A stretch of 64,000 bases of DNA from Methylobacterium sp. 2A (GCF_009806555.1 NZ_VUOK01000003.1:434001-498000), one strand, 5' to 3'. Shown: positions 26,276 to 34,954, counted from the stretch's first letter. The notes: generated by a model from the sequence alone, not told the origin. A program made the numbers and translations.

Positions 26276-29083
26276 TCAAGCCTCGCGGGGCGGCGGCGCG
26301 GCGACCAGCGCCTCCAGGCCCTCGGCCTTGAGGGCGGCGACGTCGCCCGCGAACACATCCATCACGGCCCTGCGGATCGCGGCCTGCCGGTCGGGCTGGG
26401 TCACCCGCGTGCCGGTGAGGTCGGTGACGTAGAAGACGTCGACCGCCCGCTCGCCGAAGGTCGCCACATGCGCCGAGGTGATGTTGAGCGACAGCCGGCC
26501 GAACGCCGTGGTCAGTTCGTAGAGGAGACCCGGCCGGTCGAGGCCGGTGATCTCCACGACGGTCTCCCGGCTCGACAGGGCGTTGTCGATGATCACGTCC
26601 GGCGGCACCGGGAAGGTCTTGGCGCGCGTGGTCGTCGGCGGGTGCTTGTCGGCCACGAGGTCGGCGATGCGGATCTCGCCCTTCAGCGCCCGCTCGATCG
26701 AGGCCGTGATGCGCTTCGTCCGGCGCAGCTCGTCCTCGTCCCGCTCGAAGGCGCGCGAGATGACGATCGTGTCGAGGGCGAATCCGTCCGTCGTGGTGAA
26801 GATCTGTGCGTCGACGATGTTGCTGCCGGCCGCCGCGCAGGCGCCGGTGATGATGGCGAGCAGGCGCGGGTGATCGGGCGAGTAGATCGTGATCTCGGTC
26901 ACCCCCCGCACGGGATCGAGGGCGACGTCGGTGGCGCTGGTGCGGCCGTCGCCCAGCGCCTCGCGCAGGAACAGCGCGTTCTTGAGCTGGCGCGGGCCGT
27001 CGACCTTGAGCCAGTAGGCCTGGCCGTGCCGGGCCGCGTAGGCGTCGAACTCCTCCGACGACCAGCCCTGCAGCCGCTCGCGCAGCCCCATCTGGACGAG
27101 GCGCACCCGGTCGGTGCGGGCGATCTCGGAATGGCCGCCCGAGAGGTAGACCTCGGTCTCGTCGTACAGGGTGCGGATCAGGGTGCCCTTCCAGGCCGTC
27201 CAGACGCCGGGGCCGACCGCGGTGATGTCGGCCACCGTCAGGATGGTCAGGAGCTTCAGGCGTTCCAGGCTCTGCACGTTCGCGGCGAAACGCTCGATCG
27301 TCTTGGCGTCCGACAGGTCGCGGCTCTGGGCGGTCATCGACATCAGCAGGTGATGTTCCACGAGCCAGCGGACCGTCTCGGTCTCGGCCTGGTTCAGGCC
27401 GAAGCGGGGGCAGAGTTTTTCCGCGATCGCGGCGCCCGCGATCGAGTGGTCCTCCGGGCGGCCCTTGGCGATGTCGTGGAGCAGGATCGCCACGTAGAGC
27501 GCCGTGCGGTTGTGGATCGTGTGAACCAGGCGCGAGACCAGCGGGTAGGCCTCCTGGGAGCGTCCCGATTCGATGTCGGCCAGCACGCCGACCGTGCGGA
27601 GCAGGTGCTCGTCCACCGTGAAGTGGTGGTACATGTTGAACTGCATCATCGCGACGATGCGGCCGAAATCCGGGATGAACCGGCCGAGCACCCCCGCCTC
27701 GTTCATCTCGCGCAGGGCTTCCTCGGGGGCGTTGCGCGAGGTCAGGAGGTCGAGGAACAGGCGGTTCGCCTCGGGGTCCCCGCGCAGCGACGGGTTGATG
27801 AGCCGCAGCGAGCGGTTGGCCAGCCGCTTGGCGTCCGGATGGATCGCGAGGTTGTGCCGGTCGGCGAGCCAGAACAGGCGGATCAGGTTGACGGGGTCAC
27901 GCTCGAAAGCGTCCTCGGCGCGGAGGTTGACCCGACCGTGGTCGATCCAGAAATCCTCCGCCTCCATGGCGGTGGCGCGGAACCGGTCGCGGAACCGGCC
28001 GATCCAGCGGTCGAGCACCGGCGTGCGCTTGGCGTGGCGCGCCTCCAGCTCGGCACAGACGATGGCGGTGAGGTCGCCGACATCCTTCGCGATGCGGAAA
28101 TAGGCCTTCATGAACCGCTCGACGCCCGAGAGGCCGCCGCGGGCCTCGTAGCCGAATCGCTCGGCGATCCGCGGCTGCAGGCCGAAGGACAGGCGCTCCT
28201 CCGCGCGCTTCGTCACGAAGTGCATGTGGCAGCGCACCCGCCACAGGAACTCCTCGCAGCGCTCGAACAGCGCGTATTCCTCCGGGGTGAACAGGCCGGC
28301 GCTGATGAGTTCGATCTGATCGCGCACCCGGTAGGTGTACTTGGCGATCCAGAACAGCGTGTTGAGGTCGCGCAGGCCGCCTTTGCCGTCCTTGACGTTG
28401 GGCTCCACGAGGTAGCGCGACGAGCCGGCCTTCGAGACGCGCAGGTCGCGCTCGCGCAGCTTCGCCTCCACGAACTCGGCGGCCGAGCCGACCACCAGCT
28501 CCGCGTCGAAGCGCGTCACCAGCTCCTCGAACAGGACCCGCGAGCCGAACAGGAACCGCGCCTCCAGCAGGGCGGTGCGGATCGTCATGTCGGCCCGCGC
28601 CTCGCGCAGGCATTCCTCCACGGAGCGGGTGGCGTGGCCGACCTTCAGCTTCAGGTCCCAGAGGACGTAGAGCATCGCCTCGACGACGCTCTCCGACCAC
28701 GCGGTCTGCTTGTAGGGCAGCAGGAACAGCAGATCGATGTCCGAGCCCGGCGCCATCGTGCCCCGTCCGTAGCCGCCGGTGGCGACCACGGCGAGCTGCT
28801 CGCCGGTGGAGGGGTTGTCGTTCGGGTAGAGCCGCCAGACCACGGCGTCGTGGATCGCCCGGACCACGGCGTCCGTGAGATTCGAGAGCGTCTGGGCGCA
28901 GCGCAGGCCGTTGCGGTCTTCGAGGAGCTGGGCTTCGGCGGCCCGGTGGCCTTCCTCGATCACCCGGCGTAGCTGCGGCACCAGGGCGGCCCGGAGCTTG
29001 GTGGGCTCGCGGGCCTCCCGGTCGAGGTCCTCCAGGACCGTGTCGAGGGCGGCGACGGGATCGAACATGGCTCCCGTTAGCAT
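26276..29083 (-). CDS. glnD: Bifunctional [protein-PII] uridylyltransferase/uridylyl-removing enzyme
   Basis: 935 aa, full length. Nucleotidyltransferase domain with GGYGRGTMAPGSDIDLLFLLP, GlnD helical linker, HD domain (LLHDIAKGRPEDHS, active-site His-Asp), and two C-terminal ACT domains (about 730-830 and 845-925) that sense glutamine. It uridylylates or de-uridylylates PII proteins according to nitrogen status. Met at 29083 or at 29068 (MFDPVAAL) could start it. It is the large housekeeping gene between grpE and the TAXI-type gene, all on the minus strand. Confidence 0.96.
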   Translation of the reverse strand: MLTGAMFDPVAALDTVLEDLDREAREPTKLRAALVPQLRRVIEEGHRAAEAQLLEDRNGLRCAQTLSNLTDAVVRAIHDAVVWRLYPNDNPSTGEQLAVVATGGYGRGTMAPGSDIDLLFLLPYKQTAWSESVVEAMLYVLWDLKLKVGHATRSVEECLREARADMTIRTALLEARFLFGSRVLFEELVTRFDAELVVGSAAEFVEAKLRERDLRVSKAGSSRYLVEPNVKDGKGGLRDLNTLFWIAKYTYRVRDQIELISAGLFTPEEYALFERCEEFLWRVRCHMHFVTKRAEERLSFGLQPRIAERFGYEARGGLSGVERFMKAYFRIAKDVGDLTAIVCAELEARHAKRTPVLDRWIGRFRDRFRATAMEAEDFWIDHGRVNLRAEDAFERDPVNLIRLFWLADRHNLAIHPDAKRLANRSLRLINPSLRGDPEANRLFLDLLTSRNAPEEALREMNEAGVLGRFIPDFGRIVAMMQFNMYHHFTVDEHLLRTVGVLADIESGRSQEAYPLVSRLVHTIHNRTALYVAILLHDIAKGRPEDHSIAGAAIAEKLCPRFGLNQAETETVRWLVEHHLLMSMTAQSRDLSDAKTIERFAANVQSLERLKLLTILTVADITAVGPGVWTAWKGTLIRTLYDETEVYLSGGHSEIARTDRVRLVQMGLRERLQGWSSEEFDAYAARHGQAYWLKVDGPRQLKNALFLREALGDGRTSATDVALDPVRGVTEITIYSPDHPRLLAIITGACAAAGSNIVDAQIFTTTDGFALDTIVISRAFERDEDELRRTKRITASIERALKGEIRIADLVADKHPPTTTRAKTFPVPPDVIIDNALSSRETVVEITGLDRPGLLYELTTAFGRLSLNITSAHVATFGERAVDVFYVTDLTGTRVTQPDRQAAIRRAVMDVFAGDVAALKAEGLEALVAAPPPREA

Positions 29084-29152
29084 GATATCCCTACGCCGCC
29101 AGCCATGCGGCGCGGCGGCGCGTGGTGCGGTCCTCGCATGTTGCGCGGGCCA

Positions 29153-30685
29153 CTACTCCGCCGCCGGCAGGTCGAGGGCCAGGAGCCGCGCCGTCCGGCT
29201 GCGGGTGGTCCGGCGCGTCTCTACCTGATCGGTCTGCCGCCGCGCGTCGGCGATGGCCGCGTGAACCCCGTCGACCGCCAGGATCAGGGCGCTGACCGTG
29301 CGGGCATCGATGCTGCGCTCCCGGGCGTAGCAGACCACGTCGGCCACCAGCCCGTCGGTCTCGACCGCGAGGGCGTCGAGCGCGTCGCTCTGCGTCGCCG
29401 CCCGCACCTCGCCCATGATGGCGAGCAGGCGATCGAGGACGAAGTCGATGCGCTCCCGGCGCTTGCGGGCGAGCCGCTGCCCGAGCCACGCGAAGCCCGA
29501 GCCGATCGTGCCGCCGAAGAAGGCGAAGAGGTAGATGTAGTCCTCGTAGCGATCGAGGAAGGTCTGCTGCTCGCGCTCGAAATAATCGACCGCGCCGGGA
29601 TGGTTCGGCAGGCGCGCCGAGGTCGCCGCCACCGTCGTGTCGAAGTCGGGCGCCTTCATCAGCTTGGCGACGGGGGCCGTCGAGGCGAGCCGCGAGCGCC
29701 ACTCGAACAGGTGCTGCGTCGCCGAGGCCACCGCGACCCGGCTGACCGTGCCACGGGCCATCAGGCGATAGGAGGCGCCGACGGTCTTGATGTCCTCGTC
29801 CGGGCGCTTCGGGCGCCCGCCAAACGTCCCGGCCGGGATGGTCACCGATTGCAGCTCGGGGAAGCGCTGCAGGATCGCATCCCCGTCCGGGATCGAGACG
29901 AAACCGATCTTGTGCTCCGGCGAACCCAGCTCGACGGCGCGGACCATCGCGGCGGCCGTCTTCGAGGCGGGACTCGCGATGACGGCGACCGCATCGACCC
30001 GCTTGTCGTTGAGCGCGGCCGTCACCTCGCCGACCTTCAGCGGCACGACGACGACGTGACCGGCCTCCGCCTCCTCGGCCGACTGAGCGTCTTCGGTGGC
30101 CGCAGCGGGCCGGTTCTCCGGTACGAGATCGTAGAAGGAGAGCAGGTTCGTCAGGAAGGGCAGGTCGGCGCTGTGCCGCACGACGATGCCGAGGCGCTTG
30201 CGCGCCAAAGCGGGAATATCGTCGAGATCGGACGCCTCGGGCGCCGCGATGACCAGGGCCTCGTCGTGCAGGATCGCGAGCGTCAGGCCGTTCTCGGGCA
30301 GGAACACGTCCGGCCGGACCACGGCGAGATCCGCCTTGTTCCGCTGGAGCGCCAGGGCGCTGTCGCGGACGTCGCCGTAGCGCACGACCTTGAGGCGCAC
30401 GTCTTCGCGAGCCCGGTCGAGGGCGCCGGCATAGGCTTCGATCAAGGCGGCCTCGGGCCCGTCATTGGGGCCGACCGCCACCGTGAGCGTGTTCGGGCGC
30501 GACAGATAGACGATCGCGGCCGCGACCGCGGCCAGCCCCACGGCCACCAGGACCAGGAGCCATTCGCGGCGCATCAGAGCGGCCGCCACGGCATGAAAGC
30601 GCCGCCGCCACGGGGATCGCGGTTGGTCGGGCGAGGGACGGTGGTTCGGGCCATGGCCGAGCCTGTCGCGTTGCGCGCGTTCCAT
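29153..30685 (-). CDS. TAXI-family solute-binding protein with two membrane helices
   Basis: About 510 aa. N-terminal membrane helix (WLLVLVAVGLAAVAAAIVYL), then a TRAP-TAXI type binding domain (LTVAVGPNDGPEAALIEAYAGALDR... through GFVSIPDGDAILQRFPEL), a second helix (DYIYLFAFFGGTIGSGFAWLG) and about 95 cytoplasmic residues. Ordinary TAXI receptors are free periplasmic proteins of ~320 aa with TRAP permeases. Here the receptor is membrane-anchored at both ends and no permease is nearby, suggesting a sensory or scaffold role. Met 30685 is used; Met 30742 would overlap the divergent recX start. Confidence 0.78.
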   Translation of the reverse strand: MERAQRDRLGHGPNHRPSPDQPRSPWRRRFHAVAAALMRREWLLVLVAVGLAAVAAAIVYLSRPNTLTVAVGPNDGPEAALIEAYAGALDRAREDVRLKVVRYGDVRDSALALQRNKADLAVVRPDVFLPENGLTLAILHDEALVIAAPEASDLDDIPALARKRLGIVVRHSADLPFLTNLLSFYDLVPENRPAAATEDAQSAEEAEAGHVVVVPLKVGEVTAALNDKRVDAVAVIASPASKTAAAMVRAVELGSPEHKIGFVSIPDGDAILQRFPELQSVTIPAGTFGGRPKRPDEDIKTVGASYRLMARGTVSRVAVASATQHLFEWRSRLASTAPVAKLMKAPDFDTTVAATSARLPNHPGAVDYFEREQQTFLDRYEDYIYLFAFFGGTIGSGFAWLGQRLARKRRERIDFVLDRLLAIMGEVRAATQSDALDALAVETDGLVADVVCYARERSIDARTVSALILAVDGVHAAIADARRQTDQVETRRTTRSRTARLLALDLPAAE

Positions 30686-30729
30686 ACCCAAATCATGGAA
30701 CGCAAACCTGTCGAGATCGTGAAGAACCG

Positions 30730-31320
30730 GTGAAACGACCATTCGTTGCAGGATCCGGGCCGGACGGCCGTGAGATCGTGGCCCCGCCCCCGAAGCCGAT
30801 CAGCCCTACCTGGCTCGAACGGGCGGCTTTGCACTACCTGGAGCGCTACAGCGCCTCCACCGAGATGCTGCGCCGGACCTTGGCGCGGCGCGTGGAGAAG
30901 CGGGCGCGGTTGCGCGGCGAGGATCCGGCGGCCTTCGCCGAGATGATCGCCGCCACCGTGGCGCGGGCGGTCTCGGCCGGCCTCGTGGACGATGCGCGCT
31001 TCACCGAGACCCGCGTCGCCACGCTGCGCCGCCGCGGCACGTCGAGCCGGGGCGTCTCGGCCAAGCTCGCCGCCAAGGGGGTGCCGCGCGACGTGGTCGA
31101 GGCCGCCATGCAGGCCGAGCGCGACGCCGTGCCGGACGGGGAAGCGATCGACGATCAGGCCGCCCGGGCCTACGCTAGGCGGCGGCGGCTCGGGCCGTTT
31201 CGCCGGCCGGACCTGCGGGAAGCGCACCGCGACCGGGACCTCGCCGCCCTGGCCCGGGCCGGCTTTTCCTATGATCTCGCCCGCCGGGTGGTGGATGCCG
31301 AGGCGGAGGAGGCCGGTTGA
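30730..31320 (+). CDS. recX: Regulatory protein RecX
   Basis: 196 aa with GTG start. Three-helix RecX repeats are recognisable: ALHYLERYSASTEMLRRTLARRV, then GLVDDARFTETRVATLRRRGTSSRGVSAKLAAKGV, then FRRPDLREAHRDRDLAALARAGFSYDLARRVV. RecX binds and inhibits RecA filaments. It is usually next to recA, which is not here; instead it precedes the LexA-box repair genes by 76 bp. Its start codon region overlaps the alternative start of the divergent TAXI-type gene. Confidence 0.9.
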   Translation: MKRPFVAGSGPDGREIVAPPPKPISPTWLERAALHYLERYSASTEMLRRTLARRVEKRARLRGEDPAAFAEMIAATVARAVSAGLVDDARFTETRVATLRRRGTSSRGVSAKLAAKGVPRDVVEAAMQAERDAVPDGEAIDDQAARAYARRRRLGPFRRPDLREAHRDRDLAALARAGFSYDLARRVVDAEAEEAG

Positions 31321-31380
31321 CGGGTGCGGCATCGCGGCTCGGGGTTAACAGCGGGTCGGCCTTGCACCTTCGGCCGCGTT

Positions 31381-31395
31381 GTTCATTGTCTGTTC
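31381..31395 (+). promoter_or_regulatory. LexA (SOS) box, GTTC-N7-GTTC
   Basis: GTTC at 31381-31384 and GTTC at 31392-31395 with exactly seven bases between. This is the consensus recognised by alphaproteobacterial LexA. It ends one base before the ATG of the radical SAM gene, so repression would be direct. There is no room for a Shine-Dalgarno, so the transcript may be leaderless. Confidence 0.75.
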
Positions 31396-31396
31396 G

Positions 31397-32608
31397 ATGG
31401 ACGAGACCCTCGCCAAGAAGCTGCGCATCCTGGCCGATGCCGCGAAGTACGATGCCTCCTGCGCCTCCTCGGCCGCGCCGAAGCGCGCCGCCGGCAAGGA
31501 CGGGCTGGGCTCCACCACCGGGGCGGGGATCTGCCACGCCTACACGCCGGACGGGCGCTGCGTCTCGCTTCTGAAGATCCTGCTGACCAATTGGTGCCTG
31601 TTCGACTGCGCCTATTGCGTCAACCGGCGCTCCTCGAACGTGCGGCGGGCGAAGTTCTCGGTCGAGGAGGTCGTCAACCTCACGCTCAATTTCTACAAGC
31701 GTAACTACATCGAGGGCCTGTTCCTGTCCTCCGGCATCATCAAGTCGCCCGACCACACGATGGAGCTGCTGACCCGGGTAGCGAAATCGCTCCGGCGCGA
31801 CCATGGCTTCGCGGGCTACATCCACCTGAAGTCGATCCCGGAGGCGAGCCCCTGGCTGATCGAGGAGGCCGGGCTCTACGCCGACCGGCTCTCGATCAAC
31901 GTCGAGCTTCCCACCGAGGCCAGCCTGGAGCGGCTGGCGCCCGAGAAGGACGGGGCCGCGATCCAGGGGGCGATGGCGCAGATCGGCGAGCGCATCGTGC
32001 AGGCCAAGGCCGAGAAGCGGCGCTTTTCGCCGGCCGGTCACTCGACGCAGGTGATCGTGGGGGCGGATGCCACCACCGACGAGGCGCTGATCCGCAAGAG
32101 CGCGCTGCTCTACGGCAGCGTCGGGCTGAAGCGGGTCTACTACTCGGCCTTCAGCCCGATCCCGGACGGCTCCGCGATCCTGCCGCCGAAGCCGCCGCCG
32201 TTGCAGCGGGAACACCGGCTGTATCAGGCCGACTGGCTGCTGCGGTACTACGAATTCACCCCCGACGAGGTCGCCGACGCCTCGGAGGGCGGGATGCTCG
32301 CCCTCGACATCGACCCGAAGCTCGCCTGGGCGCTCAAGCACCGCGAGAAATTCCCGGTGGACGTGAACAAGGCCGACCGGGAATGGCTGCTGCGGGTGCC
32401 GGGCCTCGGCGCCCGCGCGGTGGACAAGATCGTCACGGCGCGCCGCCACGCGACCCTGCGCCTGGACGATGTGGCGCGGCTGACCTCGGGGCTGAAGCGG
32501 GCACGGCCGTTCCTCGTCGCGGCCGACCATCGGCCGGTGGGGCTGACCGATCGGCTCGATCTGCGCACGCGGCTGGTCGAGCCGGCGACGCAGCTGAGCC
32601 TGTTCTGA
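31397..32608 (+). CDS. Putative DNA modification/repair radical SAM protein (SplB-related)
   Basis: 403 aa. The radical SAM cluster motif is Cys-x3-Cys-x2-Cys in LTNWCLFDCAYCVNRR, preceded by the family stretch TTGAGICHAYTPDGRCVSLLKILLTN. A C-terminal helix-hairpin-helix (VNKADREWLLRVPGLGARAVDKI) would contact DNA. The protein resembles spore photoproduct lyase-like proteins that occur next to DUF4130/UdgX genes. The reaction is unknown. Its stop overlaps the start of the UdgX gene (TGATG), and a LexA box lies immediately upstream, so DNA damage control is likely. Confidence 0.9.
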   Translation: MDETLAKKLRILADAAKYDASCASSAAPKRAAGKDGLGSTTGAGICHAYTPDGRCVSLLKILLTNWCLFDCAYCVNRRSSNVRRAKFSVEEVVNLTLNFYKRNYIEGLFLSSGIIKSPDHTMELLTRVAKSLRRDHGFAGYIHLKSIPEASPWLIEEAGLYADRLSINVELPTEASLERLAPEKDGAAIQGAMAQIGERIVQAKAEKRRFSPAGHSTQVIVGADATTDEALIRKSALLYGSVGLKRVYYSAFSPIPDGSAILPPKPPPLQREHRLYQADWLLRYYEFTPDEVADASEGGMLALDIDPKLAWALKHREKFPVDVNKADREWLLRVPGLGARAVDKIVTARRHATLRLDDVARLTSGLKRARPFLVAADHRPVGLTDRLDLRTRLVEPATQLSLF

Positions 32609-34236
32609 TGAAGCGCGGAACCACAACTCTCCCTCCGCCCTCTGCGGGGGAGGGTGGTCCTCGCGTGAGCGAGGGTCGGGAGCGGGGAGCGACGGTGCAG
32701 AATGAGGTTTTGGCCTTCAAACCGGCTCCGCTCATTCCGGAAGCCGTGCTCCTCTCTCCCGGCCCGCTTCGCGGGCCACCCTCCCCCGCAGAGGGGGGCG
32801 GGGATCCCTGTCGGCCGCGCGCCATCGCCTTGCGCCCCGGCGCCGACCTCGACGGCTTCCGCAACGCCGTCCGAAGCCTCATTGCGCAGGGCGTGCCGCC
32901 CGAGGCCGTGACGTGGTCGGTGACGGATTCCCCCGGCCTGTTCGGCGCCGACGCGGAGCAGGCGCCCGCCGCCCCGCTCGCCCTGCTCAAGCCCGTCGCC
33001 GCCCTGATCCCGCAGGTGATCCCCCACCGCGATCCGGAGCGCTACGGCCTGCTCTACGCCCTGATCTGGCGGGTCTGCCACGGGGAGCGGCACCTGATGG
33101 AGGTCGGCAGCGATCCGCTGGTCCACCGCCTGCACCGGATGGCGAAGGCGATCGGGCGCGACCTTCACAAGATGCACGCCTTCCTGCGCTTCCGCCGGGC
33201 GGAGGATAGCGGCGGCGAGTACTACGTCGCGTGGTTCGAGCCCGATCACCACATCCTGGAGGCGGCCGCGCCGTTCTTCGTCAGCCGTTTCCGCGGCATG
33301 CGCTGGTCGATCCTGACGCCCGACGGCTCGGCGCATTGGGACACCGAGACCCTGACCTTCGGCCCTCCGGGCGACCGCGGAAAACTCCCCGAGGGCGACG
33401 GCTTCGAGGCCGGTTGGCAGACCTATTACGAAAGCACGTTCAACCCGGCCCGCACCAACCTCAAAGCCATGCGGGCCGAGATGCCCAAGAAATACTGGCA
33501 CAACATGCCGGAGACCGCCGCGATCCCCGCTCTGGTCCGGGCGGCGGCCGGGCGCACCGAAGCGATGATCGAGAGGGAGCCGACCTTGCCCACACGCCGC
33601 GAACCCGCCCGCGCCGTCGCCGCGATGGCCGATCAGGACCCCAAGAGCCTCGACGAACTCAACGCGATCATCCGCCGGACCGAACCGCTGGTGCCGGGCG
33701 CCACCCAGGCGGTGCTCGGCGAGGGGCCGGTCGGCGCCACGATCGCCTTCGTCGGCGAGCAGCCGGGCGATCAGGAGGACCGGCAGGGCCGGCCCTTCGT
33801 CGGACCCGCGGGCCAGATCCTCTCCCGCGCCATGGCGGAGGCCGGGATCGACCGGGGGGCGAGCTATCTCACGAATGCGGTCAAGCACTTCAAGTTCGAG
33901 GAGCGCGGCAAGCGCCGCATCCACCAGAAGCCGACCGCCGGTGAGGTCAGCCATTACCGCTGGTGGCTCGATCGGGAATTGGAATTCGTTGCCCCCAAGC
34001 TCGTGGTGGCGCTCGGCGCGACCGCCGTGCTGGCCCTGACCGGCAAGGCCGTGCCGATCACCCGGGCGCGCGGCCCGTTCCGGTTCGACCGGCACGACAA
34101 CCGATTCCAGGGCTTCATCACGGTCCACCCCTCCTACCTGCTGCGCCTGCCCGACGAGGCGAAGGAGGAGGCCTACGCGGCCTTCGTCGATGATTTGCGC
34201 CGGGTGGAGGTGCTCGGGCGCGAACTCGCGGCGTGA
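32608..34236 (+). CDS. DUF4130-UdgX fusion: uracil-DNA cross-linking glycosylase family
   Basis: 542 aa. Residues ~70-330 are a DUF4130 domain (YGLLYALIWRVCHGERHLME, HKMHAFLRFR, YYVAWFEPDHHIL). Residues ~345-542 are UdgX: motif GEQPGDQEDRQGRPFVGPAG, a 4Fe-4S-type uracil-DNA glycosylase fold, the UdgX-specific loop Lys435-Arg-Arg-Ile-His439, and HPSYLLR. In mycobacterial UdgX the equivalent His forms a covalent bond with the DNA at the uracil site. DUF4130 has no established activity. Codons ~6-66 are made by a palindromic repeat (see 32635-32801), so the conserved protein starts near RAIALRPGADLDG. Start ATG overlaps the upstream stop. Confidence 0.92.
   Translation: MKRGTTTLPPPSAGEGGPRVSEGRERGATVQNEVLAFKPAPLIPEAVLLSPGPLRGPPSPAEGGGDPCRPRAIALRPGADLDGFRNAVRSLIAQGVPPEAVTWSVTDSPGLFGADAEQAPAAPLALLKPVAALIPQVIPHRDPERYGLLYALIWRVCHGERHLMEVGSDPLVHRLHRMAKAIGRDLHKMHAFLRFRRAEDSGGEYYVAWFEPDHHILEAAAPFFVSRFRGMRWSILTPDGSAHWDTETLTFGPPGDRGKLPEGDGFEAGWQTYYESTFNPARTNLKAMRAEMPKKYWHNMPETAAIPALVRAAAGRTEAMIEREPTLPTRREPARAVAAMADQDPKSLDELNAIIRRTEPLVPGATQAVLGEGPVGATIAFVGEQPGDQEDRQGRPFVGPAGQILSRAMAEAGIDRGASYLTNAVKHFKFEERGKRRIHQKPTAGEVSHYRWWLDRELEFVAPKLVVALGATAVLALTGKAVPITRARGPFRFDRHDNRFQGFITVHPSYLLRLPDEAKEEAYAAFVDDLRRVEVLGRELAA
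32635..32801. repeat. Palindromic repeat inserted in frame in the UdgX-fusion gene
   Basis: The left arm (32635-32657, core CCTCTGCGGGGGAGGGTGG) and right arm (32776-32801, core CCACCCTCCCCCGCAGAGG) are inverted. Smaller hairpins lie inside, e.g. GGCCCGCTTCGCGGGCC. It is translated as a Pro/Gly-rich segment (PPPSAGEGG ... PPSPAEGGG). It resembles intergenic elements of the same genus but keeps the frame open. Confidence 0.8.
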
Positions 34237-34295
34237 TCCTCCAATCCCGCGGTTCTGTTATGCTGATGGGCGCCGATTCCTCCGGTCCCACGGTT

Positions 34296-34592
34296 ATGGA
34301 CAAGTTTGCCGCCCTCGACATCCTGCGCGCCAACGAGGCGGAGCTGCGCCGCCGCGGCGTGCTGCATGCGGCCCTGTTCGGCTCGGTCGCCCGTGGGGAG
34401 GCGCAGGCCGACAGCGACCTCGACGTGATGATCGAAATCGATGCGCCCGTCGTCGGCGGTCTTTTCGGCTATGTCGGGCTGTGCCACTTCATCGACGACC
34501 TATTTCCGATCCGGGTCGACGTGGCGGACCGAGCGGCCCTGAAGGATAGGGTCCGAAAGCACGCAGAGCGCGATGCCATTTTCGCCTTCTGA
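34296..34592 (+). CDS. MNT-type nucleotidyltransferase, probable antitoxin
   Basis: 98 aa from the Met at 34296. The minimal nucleotidyltransferase motif is complete: LFGSVARGEAQADSDLDVMIEI (Gly-Ser, Arg-Gly and Asp-x-Asp metal pair). In characterised HEPN-MNT pairs this protein neutralises the HEPN partner by adding AMP to it. Its 3' end overlaps the next gene by 20 bp. A Met at 34233 inside the UdgX stop would add 21 unconserved residues. Confidence 0.85.
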   Translation: MDKFAALDILRANEAELRRRGVLHAALFGSVARGEAQADSDLDVMIEIDAPVVGGLFGYVGLCHFIDDLFPIRVDVADRAALKDRVRKHAERDAIFAF

Positions 34593-34932
34593 GCGCGAGC
34601 GGACGGCCTGCGCCGACATCATCGCCAACGCCGAGCGTGCCGCGCGCTTCGTGGCCGGTTTCACGCTCGAGACTTTCGGGGCGGACGAGCGCACGCACTT
34701 CGCGGTCGTGCGCTGCCTGGAGATCGTCTCGGAGGCGAGCCGCCGATTGAGCGCCGAGACGAAGGCCAGGTATCCGGACGTGCCGTGGCGACAGATCGCG
34801 GATGCGGGCAACGTCTATCGCCATAGCTATCACCGGGTGACGCTGGACATCGTCTGGCTCACCGTCCACCACGAGTTGCCCGTTCTCGTCGCGGCCTGCC
34901 GCGCCGAACTCGCCCGCGCGCCCGACCCCTGA
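34573..34932 (+). CDS. HEPN-domain protein (DUF86/HepT-like), probable toxin
   Basis: 119 aa, all helical. The C-terminal motif reads AGNVYRHSYHRVTLDIVW. In typical HepT the RNase motif is R-x4-6-H beginning Arg-Asn; here Gly-Asn replaces Arg-Asn, and the Arg lies next to the His. Many alphaproteobacterial DUF86 proteins share this variant. It overlaps the MNT gene by 20 bp, the standard pair arrangement. It sits between the UdgX gene and polA (22 bp before the polA ATG). Confidence 0.8.
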   Translation: MPFSPSERERTACADIIANAERAARFVAGFTLETFGADERTHFAVVRCLEIVSEASRRLSAETKARYPDVPWRQIADAGNVYRHSYHRVTLDIVWLTVHHELPVLVAACRAELARAPDP

Positions 34933-34954
34933 TCGCCCCGAGCCGCCTGAGCCC

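Noticed and set aside
26468..28972. Long plus-strand open frame of 834 codons
   Set aside because: It is antisense to glnD and reflects GC bias; composition is Arg/His/Asp-rich with no domain.
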